Translations under genes and position numbers: made by a program
In this document: positions 62,719-64,000 of the stretch, in pieces
Layout of the letters: each line of letters opens with the position of its first letter
Position numbering within the stretch: the first letter of the stretch is position 1
The notes under the pieces: model-generated
What the model saw: the letters and a program-made list of their open reading frames with translations, nothing else
Told to the model about the DNA's origin: nothing
Database searches by the model: none
Assembly (NCBI GenBank): GCA_977006965.1
Contig: OZ345353.1
Location: 496,001-560,000 of the forward strand
DNA length: 64,000 nucleotides
Direction: 5' to 3'
Origin: Phymatolithon calcareum
Lineage: Eukaryota; Rhodophyta; Florideophyceae; Hapalidiales

Positions 62719-63774
62719 ACCGCCCACAAAAATAATTGGTGACTTTGTAGCGGGTTGGCAATTCGGTAGCTCGGAGCCATTGATCCCCCGGTCCCGTCTG
62801 GCCTCCTTGGACCGTGCTGACAGCCCCTCTGTGAGTGCGTTCTGGAAGCTTACAGCGGTCCAAGGGCCTCGGATTGCGGGGGATTTCGGACCGCTGTTGA
62901 AGTCCGAAGAGCCAGTTGGGGTGCAGGGATAGGCGCTGCGTATTCTCCCATGTCCGTTGTCGTATCCGAATGCGCGAGCGTGTCCTGAAGGATCTAGGGG
63001 CACGTGAGTCATCTGTCGGAGCCCGGAGCGCTGTCCCGCCGCTGCGAGAGGGAGTTATCTTCCACTTGCACGGAGCGACCTTGCCTAGGGGTGTGTGGCA
63101 GGCATCCCTTGGAAGCTTCGTTTGGTGGGTGCGCGTCAGCAAGAGGGGAAGCAGGGCTTGCGAAAGCAAAACGAGCGGCAAATGGCGGACTCCGGAGAGA
63201 GGGACGTGTGTTGGTTGTCCAGGTCAGTCAGGGGCACGGTCCGGGGAAGGTGCACTGCCGGTGGCAGGTACCTAAAAATCTCAAACCTCCCTAAATCCAA
63301 AGGAGAATCGCTCAGCTCCCAAAGGTTGAAATAACAGGCGCGGCCTGTCTGTCAAAATACACTGAGCGACGCGAAGACCAGCTCTAACAGAGTTCGAGTA
63401 CGCAGTGCAAGCAAAGTCAGTGTTACGGTCGGCTCTTTTCTCATTTTTCTGAAGAAGATTCAGGCTCCCGCCGGACGGAGTCTGCGCAAGGACCGTTGCA
63501 CCGAAGTGGTGGTTTTTGATTCCGAGGGCTGTGTCGTTTTCGCTCTCAGGGTAAGCGCAGTCTGTCTGGTACCGCCGGCGCCATTAAGATCGTTTGGCAG
63601 ACTCTGCATATCTAGAGGTGAATTGAGAACCCTTGGGCACACTTTTCGAAGGCCATCAACCTCGTGTGCAGCGAAGCAGATATTTGAAACGGTAAAGTGA
63701 GTGGTATTACTTTTGAGTATTACTTAGAGCCAAGAATTGCCCGGAGAGATATCTGAAGAAGAAGAGAGATAAGT

Positions 63775-64000
63775 ATGTCGGATGATGACATTGTTCCCCA
63801 ACCTCCTCGAAAGGTGCAAAAGGTGACTGAGGACCAACTGCACCGGCGTCGAGAGAGAAATGCGGAGGCTGCACGAAATACGAGAGCGCAGGAGAATCCT
63901 GAGCAAAGCAGATTGCGCTTGGATGCTGCCACTGCGGCCGCGAGAGCTAGACGAAGGCGGAAAAGCTCTGAGCAACGCAGATCGCGCTTCGATGCTGCTG
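63775..64000 (+). CDS. Start of a repetitive basic protein, possible Helitron-type ORF
   Basis: ATG at 63,775 opens a frame still open at the window end (75 codons). After an acidic start (MSDDDIVPQPPRKVQKVTED) the protein is a tandem of Arg/Glu/Ala-rich units: NAEAARNTRAQ, then NPEQSRLRLDAATAAARARR, then SSEQRRSRFDAA. Repeats of the form 'x-P/S-E-Q-R-x-x-R-x-x-x-x-A' are common at the N-termini of Helitron helicase proteins and some viral or transposon PIF1 proteins. A purine-rich leader precedes the ATG. The family call is tentative because the catalytic part lies outside the window. Confidence 0.45.
   Translation, partial: MSDDDIVPQPPRKVQKVTEDQLHRRRERNAEAARNTRAQENPEQSRLRLDAATAAARARRRRKSSEQRRSRFDAA

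Larger units (their letters stand above)
61918..63774. other. No supported gene; GC content rises after 62.6 kb
   Basis: Short frames occur on both strands. Between 62,900 and 63,330 overlapping plus-strand frames of 80-120 codons are Gly/Arg/Ser-rich and unconvincing. A short TCTG-type repeat and a C12 tract lie within it. It could be the 5' part of the element whose protein starts at 63,775. Confidence 0.3.

Noticed and set aside
62900-63334. Overlapping plus-strand frames of 80-120 codons
   Set aside because: They are Gly/Arg/Ser-rich in three frames with no domain, as expected from locally high GC.
1-64000. CRISPR arrays, operons and ribosome-binding sites
   Set aside because: No regular spacer-repeat array is present, and gene structure is eukaryotic (single genes, an intron, histone, LTR elements).

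Overview
The window reads as nuclear DNA from a eukaryotic alga, most likely a florideophyte red alga of the Chondrus type. This is inferred from content, not from a database match. Supporting signs are nearly intronless genes packed head-to-head and tail-to-tail, an oxidosqualene cyclase with cycloartenol-type active-site residues, and a nucleus-encoded RbfA expected in an organelle. A further gene starts MAFVP, the Phe-containing presequence start typical of red algal plastid precursors. Outside the gene island, most of the sequence is retrotransposons and DNA transposons.

Bases 1-18,731 form a compact gene island. In order it holds the 3' part of a VPS13-like lipid-transfer protein (+), oxidosqualene cyclase (-), an isochorismatase-family hydrolase (+), a DHHC palmitoyltransferase (+), an H2A.X-type histone (+), a TrhO rhodanese fused to an O-methyltransferase (-), RbfA (+), an Erv2-like sulfhydryl oxidase (-), and an unidentified plastid-type protein (+). 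I found one intron here, 114 nt in the Erv gene. Joining across it restores the whole C-terminal half of the enzyme, including a terminal Cys-Gly-Cys.

From 18.8 kb onward the window is an accessory compartment. It contains three paralogues of a TIR-domain protein. The copy at 49.6-50.7 kb is intact. The copy at 18.8-20.7 kb carries six Sel1-like repeats but has a frameshift and a nonsense codon. The copy at 37.0-37.8 kb is decayed and has lost the catalytic glutamate. Around them lie two dead Ty1/copia elements (24.8-29.5 and 51.1-55.3 kb) with primer sites matching initiator tRNA-Met, three Mutator-like elements carrying SWIM zinc-finger remnants, and two pogo-like elements flanked by TA. 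Also present are a LINE-type reverse transcriptase fossil, a Plavaka/CACTA-like transposase fossil, a PIF1-like helicase fossil, and the start of a possible Helitron-type protein cut by the window end. One pogo element sits exactly inside the terminal inverted repeat of a Mutator-like element.

The strongest functional leads are two. The TrhO plus O-methyltransferase fusion could carry out two consecutive steps of wobble-uridine modification (ho5U34 then mo5U34) in one polypeptide. The TIR-Sel1 proteins are an NADase-type signalling architecture in a lineage without plant-style NLRs. The 38.9-45.6 kb stretch is AT-rich decayed sequence that I could not assign.
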